A DNA stretch of 64,000 nucleotides, taken from assembly GCA_041396985.1 (NCBI GenBank), contig JAWKXO010000001.1, positions 496,001 through 560,000 on the forward strand. The letters are read 5' to 3'. Each line of letters begins with the position of its first letter. Position 1 is the first letter of the stretch. Shown here in pieces: positions 1 through 8,320 of the stretch. Made by a program: the position numbers and the translations under genes. The stretch is from Emcibacteraceae bacterium (GTDB taxonomy: Bacteria > Pseudomonadota > Alphaproteobacteria > Sphingomonadales > Emcibacteraceae). Under the pieces are notes generated by a model that saw only the letters and a program-made list of their open reading frames with translations, did no database searches and had not been told where the DNA came from.

Positions 1-355
1 CTTCATCACATTTTTCTGCCAATTCACCAATTTCATCAGCACTATCCATGATTTTTTCTGCTGCTGCCTCAGTTCCTTTGACAATGGCGTCCAACTCGCT
101 GGACGCTTCAGGAATTTTGTTTACACTGTATTCTTTTGGTCGCAGTGATGCGATTTCATTTTTTGCCTGATCAATATATGAGAGAAGAGATTTAAGTTCA
201 TCCTTGAAATGCAGACTGTCAAAAGCCACATCGCCATGGATACTTCCCATAACTTCTGCTACTACTTTTGATACCTCTTCAACAGAAATCTGGTCATCAA
301 ATTTATTTTTAACATTTTCGATTCTGTCGTCGATTGTTGCCACATTGCTTTGCAT
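1..355 (-). CDS. cheZ: Chemotaxis protein phosphatase CheZ, N-terminal part (cut by window start)
   Basis: Frame open from an ATG at 355 to the window edge with no stop, so the C-terminal half, including the CheY-P dephosphorylating region, is not visible. The roughly 118 residues seen include IPEASSELDAIVKGTE followed by IMDSADEIGELAEKC, which matches the helical core of CheZ as I know it. CheZ removes phosphate from CheY and so terminates the signal to the flagellar switch. An AGGAG sequence sits 8-9 bases before the ATG. It lies downstream of motE, DUF6468, fliM and fliL on the same strand, but a 138-base gap with a CtrA-like box suggests its own promoter. Family call is from motif recognition, not from a search. 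Confidence 0.82.
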   Translation of the reverse strand, partial: MQSNVATIDDRIENVKNKFDDQISVEEVSKVVAEVMGSIHGDVAFDSLHFKDELKSLLSYIDQAKNEIASLRPKEYSVNKIPEASSELDAIVKGTEAAAEKIMDSADEIGELAEKCDE

Positions 356-425
356 ACTTAACTCTCCTGATACCTTAATCATCAAATTCATGATGTAAAC
401 AGTCTAGAAAGATACAAAACAGACG

Positions 426-440
426 TTAAAAAGCGGTTAA
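426..440 (-). promoter_or_regulatory. CtrA-like box upstream of cheZ
   Basis: Read on the minus strand this is TTAACCGCTTTTTAAC, i.e. TTAA-N7-TTAAC, the full consensus spacing of the alphaproteobacterial cell-cycle regulator CtrA. It lies about 70 bases before the cheZ ATG, a plausible promoter position. In this AT-rich sequence chance matches occur, so binding is inferred. Confidence 0.5.
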
Positions 441-493
441 ATAATTGGCATTATTTATTTTATTACAATAACAATTTTCGCAGAATAAATTGC

Positions 494-1156
494 TTACCCT
501 TCAATTTCAGGAAGCTTTTTTCTTGTTGCCAACTCAACGGTTATATCATTGGCAGAAGCGGTATTCATATCGGCCAGAATATTGGCGACAACCTTGGGAT
601 TCATCTTTTCAATGATGGGGATCAAGATATCCATATCAAGTGTATTGAAAATTTTTGCGGCATCTTTTGGCTTCATTGCCGTATAGGTTTTAACCAGACT
701 TTCAATTTGGGCTTTTTCCTGCTCGTCGTGAATTTCAATAAGAGCTTTGATCTGAGCTTCAATATTTTTCAGGGTTTCAATTTTTTTATCTATCCCTTTT
801 TCAGTAGCGATAAGAAGCTTTTCCCGAACATCCATATCTCTTGCACGTTGATCAAGTTCTTCCCTGCGTTCCGCAAGCCTTTGTAATAATTGAATTTCTT
901 CGCCAGTATATGGAAAACCACTTTGACCAAGATTTGCCTGCGCGTCACCCTGTTCACCTGACATACCGGCTTCTGTCTCCTGACCGGCAGCAGACGCAAT
1001 CCTGTTTAATCGTTCGGCCACATTATTTGTCTGTTGATTAAGACTGCTTTTTTGAGCGCTGCTATCCAGCCCCATAGCAAAATCATATGATTTAAAGCCA
1101 AAAATGGCAATAAATGCCAATAGCATAAGAGGGAATATCTGAATTTTCATTTTCAT
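494..1156 (-). CDS. motE: MotE family flagellar protein (MgtE-N-like domain)
   Basis: 220 residues. An N-terminal hydrophobic segment (about 5-26) anchors the protein in the inner membrane. A low-complexity Q/G/E-rich linker and a charged coiled coil (about 85-155) follow. The C-terminal stretch with AAKIFNTLDMDILIPIIEKM and KVVANILADM is the MgtE intracellular N-domain fold used by MotE. In alphaproteobacteria MotE acts in the periplasm as a partner of the stator component MotC. The start at 1156 has AAGGA seven bases upstream; a second ATG two codons later is possible. The start overlaps by four bases (ATGA) the reconstructed 3' end of the DUF6468 gene, so the two are translationally coupled if that gene is read full length. 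Confidence 0.8.
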   Translation of the reverse strand: MKMKIQIFPLMLLAFIAIFGFKSYDFAMGLDSSAQKSSLNQQTNNVAERLNRIASAAGQETEAGMSGEQGDAQANLGQSGFPYTGEEIQLLQRLAERREELDQRARDMDVREKLLIATEKGIDKKIETLKNIEAQIKALIEIHDEQEKAQIESLVKTYTAMKPKDAAKIFNTLDMDILIPIIEKMNPKVVANILADMNTASANDITVELATRKKLPEIEG

Positions 1157-1292
1157 CTTACATTCCTTAAGCTTTCACGCAGTTCTTTATCCTCTTCTGC
1201 GTTATTATCACTATCCAGATCTGAAAGCGAAATTCTTTCACTCAAATTATCGGTTTTGATTTTCGGCACCTGGTCTTCTTCTGGTTCCTGAG

Positions 1293-1634
1293 CTATATTC
1301 TGCGGTGCATTTCCCCTGTCAGCCCCCGCTCAATGCGGTCTGCCAGGTTTGAGCCTGTTTCATTGATCATATCAAGTTCGTCTGCAAGCTCAGCAGCCCT
1401 TTTCAGCTTTTCATCGAGCTTTTTTTCTTCTTCCAATACAATATTTTTAAATTCTTTTATGGAATTCTGCGCATGGGTTGTGGATGCATTAAGCTGCCCG
1501 ATAATATCGCCCATTTCCTGTTTTATAGTGCGGAAATCCTTTAATCTTTTGTTTAAGACAATACAATATCCGATCATCACGGCCAACATAACCAAAAGGA
1601 TAATATTTAAAATATTTTCCATTGAATAAATCAT
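1293..1634 (-). CDS. DUF6468 family membrane protein, C-terminus apparently frameshifted
   Basis: Predicted 113 residues: one N-terminal membrane segment (about 7-26), then a charged coiled coil ending EMHRRI. This matches the flagellar-operon protein family DUF6468 found beside fliM and fliL in alphaproteobacteria; its function is unknown to me. The start overlaps the fliM stop by four bases. The reading frame as given stops at 1293, leaving 137 bases before motE. Adding one G to the G run at about 1307-1310 (C run on the plus strand) keeps the frame open to a TGA at 1153-1155. That gives about 160 residues with an acidic tail (EPEEDQVPKIK, SDLDSDNNAEEDKEL) and an ATGA overlap with motE. A one-base deletion or sequencing error is therefore likely. 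Confidence 0.75.
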   Translation of the reverse strand: MIYSMENILNIILLVMLAVMIGYCIVLNKRLKDFRTIKQEMGDIIGQLNASTTHAQNSIKEFKNIVLEEEKKLDEKLKRAAELADELDMINETGSNLADRIERGLTGEMHRRI

Positions 1635-2713
1635 ATTGACCTTTCATCGATATTTATTACACGTTCCACTTTTACAGCCTTGTAACGACCGATTACCCCG
1701 GTTTTTCCCTTGAGCATCGGTACACCCGCGCAAAGCAGATTGATTTCGGCGTCCTGCCCGACATTTAACATCAAAGTCTGTCCGACTTTAAAATCCATCA
1801 CTTCACCCAACGTCATTTTCTGTTCGTCAAGAACTGCATCAAGATCAACTTCAGTCAAAAGAATTTCATTGGCCAGATGGGATTCCCAGATACTGTCGCG
1901 ACCGAACTTTTCCCCCATATAACGCTGAAGCAGAAGTTCCCGAATTGGTTCGATCGTTGCATATGGAAGCACCAGTTCCATTTTTCCGCCACGGTCCGCC
2001 ATGTCAGCACGCATTTTAATTAGCAAGGCAGCATTGCTGGACTGGGCAATAGTGGCAAACCTGGGATTCGTTTCCATACGGTCCAGTTCAAATTTAACCG
2101 GGCTTAACGGCTCAAACGCACTACACAGATCTTTCAGCATTACACTAAGCATTTCAGCCACAAGTGTATGTTCAATTGTCGTATAGGGACGACCTTCAAT
2201 TCTCATTGGGGCATTGCCACGGCGCCCACCCAGTAGCGCATCAACCACAGAATAAATCATGTTACTGTCAATGGTAATCAGACCATGGTTTTCCCATTCT
2301 TTCGCTTCAAATACCGCAAGCATCGCTGGAAGCGGTATTGAGTTCAGATAATCACCAAACCTGATAGAAGTCATACTATCAATCGACACTTCAAAATTAT
2401 CAGAGGTAAAGTTACGCAATGAAGTCGACATCATCCTGACATAACGATCAAAAATAATATCAAGCATGGGTAAGCGTTCATAAGCCACCAGCCCGCTGTT
2501 GATTAATGCCTGAACACCCGTTTTTGTCCCGCCAATTTCATCATCGCCATCAAAACCAAGAAGACTGTCAATTTCTCCCTGATCAAGAACACGGTCAATT
2601 CCCATGGCAGTGGCCATATCATCGCTGTCGTCATCAGCATCATCATCAGCTTCCGCCATAGCGGCCCATTCAGCGGCTACTGCATCATCATCAATTTCAT
2701 CGTCATCTGACAT
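1631..2713 (-). CDS. fliM: Flagellar motor switch protein FliM
   Basis: 360 residues, normal family length. FliM forms the C-ring switch with FliG and FliN and binds phospho-CheY. The N-terminus is very acidic (about half D/E in residues 2-34), followed by the conserved CheY-binding motif EIDSLL at 47-52. The middle is the CheC-like domain (VVDALLGGRRG, IRFGDYLNSI); the C-terminal 80 residues are the SpoA-type domain (LGEVMDFKVGQTLML, GRYKAVKVERV). It starts six bases after the fliL stop and overlaps the DUF6468 start, so it sits in the fliL-fliM-DUF6468-motE operon. Confidence 0.95.
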   Translation of the reverse strand: MSDDDEIDDDAVAAEWAAMAEADDDADDDSDDMATAMGIDRVLDQGEIDSLLGFDGDDEIGGTKTGVQALINSGLVAYERLPMLDIIFDRYVRMMSTSLRNFTSDNFEVSIDSMTSIRFGDYLNSIPLPAMLAVFEAKEWENHGLITIDSNMIYSVVDALLGGRRGNAPMRIEGRPYTTIEHTLVAEMLSVMLKDLCSAFEPLSPVKFELDRMETNPRFATIAQSSNAALLIKMRADMADRGGKMELVLPYATIEPIRELLLQRYMGEKFGRDSIWESHLANEILLTEVDLDAVLDEQKMTLGEVMDFKVGQTLMLNVGQDAEINLLCAGVPMLKGKTGVIGRYKAVKVERVINIDERSI

Positions 2714-2718
2714 AAATT

Positions 2719-3261
2719 TTATCCGTTGATCAGCATTTCTTTAAATAATACATCATTTACACGGGTTGGATAAATAGTTTCATTTACCCGGCTTAATAAC
2801 TCTTCCTTCAATCGGAACATACCGGCCGACCCATTAATATCTTCAAGCCTAAGCTCACGCAAGTATACCTGAAAATTATCTATTATTCGCGGTAAATTAA
2901 GTTGCAATTCTTCAAGAGAACTTTGTTTATCAACTTCCAGTGTCACTGACAGTTTGAGATAGGCCGATTTACCCCCAGCGGAAGTAAGATTTACCAGCAT
3001 CGGCTCAACATCATAAAAAAGCAGTTGAGACTCACCTTCATGACCTTCTTCGGCGACAATCGGGTTTCCATGTTCATCAAGTGACGTTTCGCTTGCCTCC
3101 TCACCCCCCATAAACATATAGGCCGCACCACCGCCAATCAGCAAAAGCAGCACAGGAACAATGATCATGATCATTTTCTTGCCACTGAATTTCTTCTTCT
3201 CCAGACCTTCTTCGAGCCCGGCGTCATCGTCATTTAAATCGTCTTTTGCTACATCGCTCAT
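2719..3261 (-). CDS. fliL: Flagellar basal body-associated protein FliL
   Basis: 180 residues: an acidic cytoplasmic N-terminus, one membrane segment (about 28-51: MIMIIVPVLLLLIGGGAAYM), an acidic linker, then the periplasmic FliL domain (FYDVEPMLVNL, YLKLSVTLEV, LLSRVNETIYP). FliL surrounds the stator units and supports torque and rotation. It is the first gene of the minus-strand switch operon and is divergent from flgF. A CtrA-like near-match (CTAA-N7-TTAAC, minus strand, 3326-3340) lies about 65 bases upstream and could drive the operon. Confidence 0.92.
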   Translation of the reverse strand: MSDVAKDDLNDDDAGLEEGLEKKKFSGKKMIMIIVPVLLLLIGGGAAYMFMGGEEASETSLDEHGNPIVAEEGHEGESQLLFYDVEPMLVNLTSAGGKSAYLKLSVTLEVDKQSSLEELQLNLPRIIDNFQVYLRELRLEDINGSAGMFRLKEELLSRVNETIYPTRVNDVLFKEMLING

Positions 3262-3614
3262 CGGTAAAATTTATCCTGATATTAATTATTCTGTTATTTT
3301 CAAAGCCAATTTTAACGATCTAAAGTTAAGATTTCGTTAGTAATTTACACATGCGATATGGTTAATTTTTATACTTAACATAGCTGAGAAATAATAAGAA
3401 GAAAATAAGTATACTTGCCACTCGACTTGCCTCTCATTGATGCAGAACTTACCCGGTAAAACGGAAAATATTACCAGGCAAACCCTTCCTTTTCATAACT
3501 TAGTCAACCATTGCATTTCATTTAACTTATTGTAATAAAAAGATTTTCCATCATTGGCACAGTTTATGCATCATACGAGGCAGGAACAATCGAAATGGAC
3601 AGAAGGACCGTTAG
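3262..3614. other. Divergent fliL/flgF intergenic region
   Basis: 353 bases, strongly AT-rich, no credible gene; the short frame at 3554-3739 merely overlaps the start of flgF. It holds the sigma-54 promoter for flgF near its right end, and several TTAAC-like motifs (about 3311-3390) that may belong to the fliL promoter. Confidence 0.6.
3554..3570 (+). promoter_or_regulatory. Sigma-54 promoter of flgF operon
   Basis: TTGGCAC followed by TATGCA with the GG and GC elements at the required 10-base spacing (TGGCAC-N5-ATGCA). This is close to the RpoN -24/-12 consensus. It lies 45 bases before the flgF ATG, giving a short 5' leader. Middle flagellar genes of Caulobacter-type bacteria use RpoN with FlbD, and the FlbD partner FliX is encoded nearby. 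Confidence 0.75.
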
Positions 3615-4355
3615 ATGGACACGAAAATATTAGTAAGCCTATCGCATCAGGTGGCAATGCGCCGTCAGATGGATATTATTGCCAACAATATAGCCAACAT
3701 GAACACCACCGCATACAAGCGGGAAAGTATTATGTTTAATGAGTATCTTAGCGATATTGGTGGTTCATTACCTCAATCATTTAAAAAAGTTTCATTCGTT
3801 CAGGAAATGGGAATCGCACGGCAGATGACCAATGGTGAACTTGTCACGACCGGCAACGTTCTTGATGTTGCCATTGATGGTGAAGGAATGTTCAAGGTCA
3901 GAAAGCCCAATGGGGATATCGCCTATACCAGAAACGGCCATTTTGCCCTATCCGGTGATAATACCTTGATAACAACAAACGGTGGTGAGATTCTTGATGA
4001 CGGTGATGCGCCAATTCAATTTCCTCAAAATTCAGATGGCTTTAAAATTGCACCTGACGGCACCGTATCGGCCAAGGAAATTGGCCAAATTGGAAAAATT
4101 GCCGTCCTGAAATTTCAGAATTATGGCCTGTTAAAGAAGATTGGTGACAATCTCTACTCTGCTGAAGAGCAACCGACACCGTCCGAAGGCTATAAAATGG
4201 CCCAGGGAATGCTGGAAACATCAAATGTCTCTCCCGTGCTGGAAATCACCAATATGATCCAGCTCAGCCGGGCCTATGCACAGACAGCAAACCTGATCAA
4301 TGATGTACAACAATCATCGAAGCAAGCCATTAATTCGATTACCAAATTTACTTAA
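3615..4355 (+). CDS. flgF: Flagellar basal-body rod protein FlgF
   Basis: 246 residues. A proximal rod protein exported by the flagellar type III system. The N-terminus carries the rod/hook signature (MRRQMDIIANNIANMNTTAYK at about 16-36), and the C-terminus the conserved helix (LEITNMIQLSRAYAQTANLI). AAGGA lies eight bases before the ATG. It is the first gene of flgF-flgG-flgA-flgH, 45 bases from flgG, behind a sigma-54 promoter. It is shorter than flgG and lacks part of the middle domain, as expected for FlgF. Confidence 0.93.
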   Translation: MDTKILVSLSHQVAMRRQMDIIANNIANMNTTAYKRESIMFNEYLSDIGGSLPQSFKKVSFVQEMGIARQMTNGELVTTGNVLDVAIDGEGMFKVRKPNGDIAYTRNGHFALSGDNTLITTNGGEILDDGDAPIQFPQNSDGFKIAPDGTVSAKEIGQIGKIAVLKFQNYGLLKKIGDNLYSAEEQPTPSEGYKMAQGMLETSNVSPVLEITNMIQLSRAYAQTANLINDVQQSSKQAINSITKFT

Positions 4356-4400
4356 ATTCACCACCAGGAACATGGTGAATATTTTAAAAAGGAGTAGCTT

Positions 4401-5186
4401 ATGAAAGCCCTTAGTATCGCAGCCACAGGAATGCTCGCACAGCAGCTGAATGTGGAAGTTATTTCAAACAACATAGCCAATATGAACACCACTGCCTATA
4501 AAAGGCAGCGTGCTGAATTTCAGGATTTGCTTTACCAAAACATAGAACGGGCCGGTGCTGCGTCATCAGATGCAGGAACAGTGGTCCCGACGGGTATTCA
4601 GATCGGGGTCGGTGTTCGCGCTGCTGGTGTTTACAGAGTCACGTCACAGGGTGAACTGGTCAATTCAGATACACCACTTGACCTTGCCATCAACGGCAAA
4701 GGTTATTTCAGGGTACAGCTTCCATCCGGCGAAGACGCCTATACCCGGGCAGGATCATTTCAGTTAAGCCCAACGGGAGAAATCGTCAACTCGGAAGGGT
4801 ATCCGATCAGTCCGGGAATCACCATTCCACAGGAAGCCATTGATATTTCTATCAACCCGAATGGCGAGGTACTTGTCAAAATTGAAGGGCAGCTTGAGCC
4901 ACAGAATGTTGGCCAGTTTGAAGTGGTTACTTTCCCAAATAATGCAGGCCTTCAGGCGCTGGGTGATAACCTTCTTGCGGAAACACCCGCATCAGGTGCT
5001 GCAACAATTGGTGCTCCAAATACACCAGGATACGGGTCGATCGTTCAGGGATATCTTGAAAGATCGAACGTTAACTCTGTTGCCGAAATCACGCAGCTCA
5101 TTGCTGCGCAGCGGGCCTATGAAATGAATTCAAAAGTTATCAGCACGGCTGATGACATGCTCAGCGTCACTTCAAATCTAAGGTAA
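4401..5186 (+). CDS. flgG: Flagellar distal rod protein FlgG
   Basis: 261 residues, the canonical FlgG length. It forms the distal rod that passes through the L and P rings. The N-terminal rod signature (LNVEVISNNIANMNTTAYKR, about 17-36), the middle beta domain (TPLDLAINGKGYFRVQLPSG) and the C-terminal helix (AEITQLIAAQRAYEMNSKVI) are all intact. AAGGAG stands six bases before the ATG. flgA follows after five bases. Confidence 0.96.
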   Translation: MKALSIAATGMLAQQLNVEVISNNIANMNTTAYKRQRAEFQDLLYQNIERAGAASSDAGTVVPTGIQIGVGVRAAGVYRVTSQGELVNSDTPLDLAINGKGYFRVQLPSGEDAYTRAGSFQLSPTGEIVNSEGYPISPGITIPQEAIDISINPNGEVLVKIEGQLEPQNVGQFEVVTFPNNAGLQALGDNLLAETPASGAATIGAPNTPGYGSIVQGYLERSNVNSVAEITQLIAAQRAYEMNSKVISTADDMLSVTSNLR

Positions 5187-5191
5187 TCACT

Positions 5192-6169
5192 ATGTTTAAA
5201 ATGCTATCTAGAATACTCTTTCTGTTGTTTGTTGGTTTTGCAGCTTTTGTCGCACAGGCGCAGGAAGATCTGCCGGAACTAAAACCATCAGCTATTGTTG
5301 ATGATAGCGTAATCACATTGGGTGATATTTTTTCCGGACTTAATGAAGACCAGGATCTTGTTGTTGCTGATGCACCCGATCCCGGTAAAAAGATCCTGGT
5401 ATCTGCAAGACAGGTCCTTACCTTAACCCGCGCAAATAACGTGCGGTGGCGTAACAGTGCCGGTGTAAAAAATATTCTGGTCAGCCGTGCCAGCAGTATT
5501 GTCAATTATACGGACTTGACTCCTGCCCTAACCGCAGAACTAAAAAACCTTTATCATTCGGACCATAATCTTGACATCCGTTTTTATAATAGAAACGGTA
5601 TTATCAATCTGCCAACAGGGTTCGATGCAGCTGATATTGATATAAAAAATATTACACTGGATAAGAGAAGTGATAAATTTTCCGCACTTGTCGGCGCCCC
5701 AACAGGAAATGGGGGCGAAACGCTTTATACCATAAGCGGCAGGACTATAAGGGTTGTCAGAGTACCTGCACTCACAAAAACCATAAGAAATGGTGATATT
5801 ATTACGAAGCAGGATATTAAATGGCTATCCCTTCCTGAAAACCAGGTCAGCAGCAATATTATCAGAAATACTGAGAACCTTGTGGGACTGACTCCAAGAA
5901 ACCAGATTAAAGAAGATACTTTTATCCGGCTTGGCGATGTAAGCACACCCATTCTTGTTAAGCGTGGTGAACTTGTAAAAATTAACTTTACCACCGACAA
6001 AATTAGCCTGTCCACGGTTGGAAAAGCGTTGGAAAGTGGCGGCAAAGGCGACGTTATACAAGTCAAAAACAACAATTCCCAGAAAATAGTTACAGCCATA
6101 GTATTCGGCCCCAGTCAGGTCGAAGTTCATACGGAGCTCGACAATCTGGTGCTCCTGAATAATCCCTAA
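5192..6169 (+). CDS. flgA: Flagellar P-ring assembly chaperone FlgA
   Basis: 325 residues with a Sec signal peptide (about 1-23, ending FVAQAQED). FlgA is the periplasmic chaperone that helps FlgI build the P ring. The C-terminal half has the SAF-like FlgA core (IRNGDIITKQDIKWLSLPE, NLVGLTPRNQIKEDTFI, VKRGELVKINF, KALESGGKGDVIQVKN). Longer than enterobacterial FlgA (about 220), as is usual in alphaproteobacteria, which have an extra N-terminal domain. It lies between flgG and flgH in the same transcription unit. Confidence 0.92.
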   Translation: MFKMLSRILFLLFVGFAAFVAQAQEDLPELKPSAIVDDSVITLGDIFSGLNEDQDLVVADAPDPGKKILVSARQVLTLTRANNVRWRNSAGVKNILVSRASSIVNYTDLTPALTAELKNLYHSDHNLDIRFYNRNGIINLPTGFDAADIDIKNITLDKRSDKFSALVGAPTGNGGETLYTISGRTIRVVRVPALTKTIRNGDIITKQDIKWLSLPENQVSSNIIRNTENLVGLTPRNQIKEDTFIRLGDVSTPILVKRGELVKINFTTDKISLSTVGKALESGGKGDVIQVKNNNSQKIVTAIVFGPSQVEVHTELDNLVLLNNP

Positions 6170-6188
6170 TTCATAAAAAGGAACAGTT

Positions 6189-6935
6189 ATGAAAAATTTA
6201 ATCCTTACTAAAATAACACCAATATTGCTGATATTAACTCTATCCGCATGCGGTACCTTGGACAGGATCGGTAATATAGGCAGCGCCCCGGACCTAGCAC
6301 CTATTGCAGATGACAGGGTTATTCCCCAGCAAGCCGTGGCAACGCCCATTCCAGTCACACGCCAAAATGCCGTCTTCCTTGAAAATAAAGGGAACAGCCT
6401 TTGGAGAACCGGTTCGCGTGCTTTTTTTAAAGATGCCCGTGCATCTGCTGTTGGCGATATTCTGACAGTTAACATTACGATCAATGATGCCGCATCCATT
6501 AACAATGCAACAACCCGAACCAGAGCCAATTCAGAAGATTTGAATCTGAATAAAATGCTTGGCTTGGAAACAATTATTCCTGATAGCCTGACACCAGGTG
6601 ACCTTGTTAACACCTCTGGAGCCACATCAAATGTGGGGACCGGTAAAGTAGACAGGAAAGAAAGCATAAATCTGGTTGTAGCCGCGGTCGTTACGCAAGT
6701 GTTGCCTAACGGAAATCTGGTTATTCAGGGAAAACAGGAAGTAAGAGTTAATTTTGAAGTTCGGGAAATGACGATTATGGGCGTTATCCGACCAGAAGAT
6801 ATCAGCTCGACAAATACTATTGAACATACGCAGATTGCTGAAGCCAGAATTTCCTACGGCGGACGTGGTCAGCTGACAGATTTCCAACAACCCCGATATG
6901 GAAGTCAGCTTTTTGATATTCTGTTCCCCTTCTAA
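6189..6935 (+). CDS. flgH: Flagellar L-ring lipoprotein FlgH
   Basis: 248 residues. Lipobox LSAC puts the lipidated cysteine at position 21, so it is an outer-membrane lipoprotein forming the L ring. Family motifs are clear: NSLWRTGSRAFFKDARA, VGDILTVNI, GKVDRKESINLVVAAVVTQV, LPNGNLVIQGKQEVRVN, and the C-terminal end QLFDILFPF. AAAAGGA precedes the ATG. It is last in flgFGAH; a strong stem-loop follows 60 bases later. Confidence 0.95.
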   Translation: MKNLILTKITPILLILTLSACGTLDRIGNIGSAPDLAPIADDRVIPQQAVATPIPVTRQNAVFLENKGNSLWRTGSRAFFKDARASAVGDILTVNITINDAASINNATTRTRANSEDLNLNKMLGLETIIPDSLTPGDLVNTSGATSNVGTGKVDRKESINLVVAAVVTQVLPNGNLVIQGKQEVRVNFEVREMTIMGVIRPEDISSTNTIEHTQIAEARISYGGRGQLTDFQQPRYGSQLFDILFPF

Positions 6936-6994
6936 TCCAAATAAATTGTGTCCGGTTAAAGAGAGACATCTATAACCATTGTTCCTGCACAATT

Positions 6995-7030
6995 AAAAAG
7001 GGCTGTAACAAAAAGTTACAGCCCTTTTTT
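6995..7030. terminator. Bidirectional Rho-independent terminator between flgH and dksA
   Basis: Perfect stem AAAAAGGGCTGTAAC / GTTACAGCCCTTTTT with a five-A loop and T runs on both strands, placed exactly between the convergent flgH and dksA stops. Confidence 0.92.
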
Positions 7031-7054
7031 CTATTTCGAAAATTATTTTATTTT

Positions 7055-7471
7055 TTAATTATCTCTGTGAACTTTTTCGTAATTCTCATGTTTTTCCTGA
7101 GACTCGATTGTCATTGTCGCAATTGGCCTTGCCTGAAGTCTACGCAGACTGATCGGCTCTCCACTCACTTCGCAGTAACCATATTCCTTATTTTCAATCC
7201 GCTTTATGGCTGCATCTATTTTCGTAATCAGTTTACGCTGGCGATCTCTCGTACGAAGTTCAACAGACCAGTCCGTTTCTGCCGATGCTCTATCGGCAAT
7301 ATCAGGCTCTTTAAGACTGTCTTCCTGGAGGTGCGATAAAGTTTCTTTGGAATCATCAAGGATTGATTTCTTCCAATCTACAAGCTTGCGGCGAAAATAT
7401 TCCAATTGCAGGTCATTCATAAACTCTTCATCTTCGGAAGGTTCATATCCATCAGGTAATTCCACTGACAT
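7055..7471 (-). CDS. dksA: RNA polymerase-binding transcription factor DksA
   Basis: 138 residues. DksA enters the RNA polymerase secondary channel and acts with ppGpp in stringent control. The coiled-coil tip motif DxxDxA is present (D57, D60, A62). In the C-terminal globular part only C100 remains of the four zinc-finger cysteines (YGYCEVSGEPISLRRL, then ARPIATMTIESQEKHE); this reduced finger is normal for alphaproteobacterial DksA as I remember it. It is convergent with flgH and separated from fliX upstream by about 120 bases. Confidence 0.93.
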   Translation of the reverse strand: MSVELPDGYEPSEDEEFMNDLQLEYFRRKLVDWKKSILDDSKETLSHLQEDSLKEPDIADRASAETDWSVELRTRDRQRKLITKIDAAIKRIENKEYGYCEVSGEPISLRRLQARPIATMTIESQEKHENYEKVHRDN

Positions 7472-7592
7472 TGTTGCCTCAACTAATTTATGGTTACAAA
7501 AGTGGTGACAACCTACTTAAGTCGACTGCAAAATTCAAGCTATTTTATTTAAGATGTTTATGAAGAAATTGTGAAAGGAACCTTATGGTCCC

Positions 7593-8015
7593 TTACTTTA
7601 ACATATCAAGCTTCGCCAGCTCGACTTTAGCTCTTAATTCAATATCATTTATAATTTGAACCAGATGAGGATCAAGGTTCTTTTCCCGCTGTATTGCCAA
7701 TGCCTTAACAATATCGGTCAGGCGCTTTTTTGAAATCTGACCAAGCAGCAGTCCATGACGAATAGCTTCAAGATGCTCGATCAGACCTTCAGCTCTCTGA
7801 ATGGCCTTCGTTTTCCCATCTGTTGCCGTTGGCATTTCCTGCAAAGAAAGAAGGCTGTTAACTGATGTAATCGGCGCCGTACCGCTCATCGCGCTTGACG
7901 CCTGGGTTTCCTCGGTATTCAGAGCTTTTCCGAAAGCAGCCTTATCCGCAGAAGACGCTGATTTTGCCCTCTTGATTCTGCTTGTCGTGACGCGATCTGT
8001 TCCTTTAACTTTCAT
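7593..8015 (-). CDS. fliX: Flagellar assembly regulator FliX
   Basis: 140 residues with a Ser/Thr/Ala-rich N-terminus and a helical C-terminal half (QRAEGLIEHLEAIRHGLL, LTDIVKALAIQREK, IINDIELRAKVELAKL), matching FliX. In Caulobacter FliX couples early basal-body assembly to the activity of the sigma-54 activator FlbD. This agrees with the sigma-54 promoters found before flgF, flgI and the first flagellin in this window. It is divergent from flgI, as in several alphaproteobacteria. Confidence 0.85.
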   Translation of the reverse strand: MKVKGTDRVTTSRIKRAKSASSADKAAFGKALNTEETQASSAMSGTAPITSVNSLLSLQEMPTATDGKTKAIQRAEGLIEHLEAIRHGLLLGQISKKRLTDIVKALAIQREKNLDPHLVQIINDIELRAKVELAKLDMLK

Positions 8016-8320
8016 TATTTATTCTCAATAAAACCCTATTTTCAATTTTCTGTACTGTGCCATTACTATAAGACATAATTCAATATCATACGAATGAATT
8101 ATAAATGAATTTTTTAAATAATGCACCCGGCAATGCTTTCCGTATGACCCGGCAAATATGTTCCGGAAAAATCTAAAAAGCGTGCGATATTTATTATACA
8201 TAAAAAAAGTTATTATTTTTCAAATGGATAAACAATAAATTTATTTGAGATTAATTGGCACGATTTTCGCATAACCAAGTATGAATTAATTTTTGTAAAT
8301 TATTTATATGTGGAAATGAA
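8016..8320. other. Divergent fliX/flgI intergenic region
   Basis: 305 bases of AT-rich sequence with no credible gene. It contains the sigma-54 promoter of flgI (8255-8271). No clear promoter for fliX could be picked out. Confidence 0.6.
8255..8271 (+). promoter_or_regulatory. Sigma-54 promoter of flgI operon
   Basis: TTGGCACGATTTTCGCA: the TGGCACG -24 element and a CGCA -12 element at correct RpoN spacing, about 50 bases before the flgI ATG. Only the first T of the TTGC element differs from consensus. Confidence 0.75.

Noticed and set aside
3555..3739. Small frame starting before flgF
   Set aside because: Overlaps the sigma-54 promoter and the flgF start in another frame.
5725..6667. Long open frames on the minus strand (up to 280 codons) across flgA and flgH
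   Set aside because: They lie antisense to two clear flagellar genes, have no ribosome site and encode no recognisable domain.
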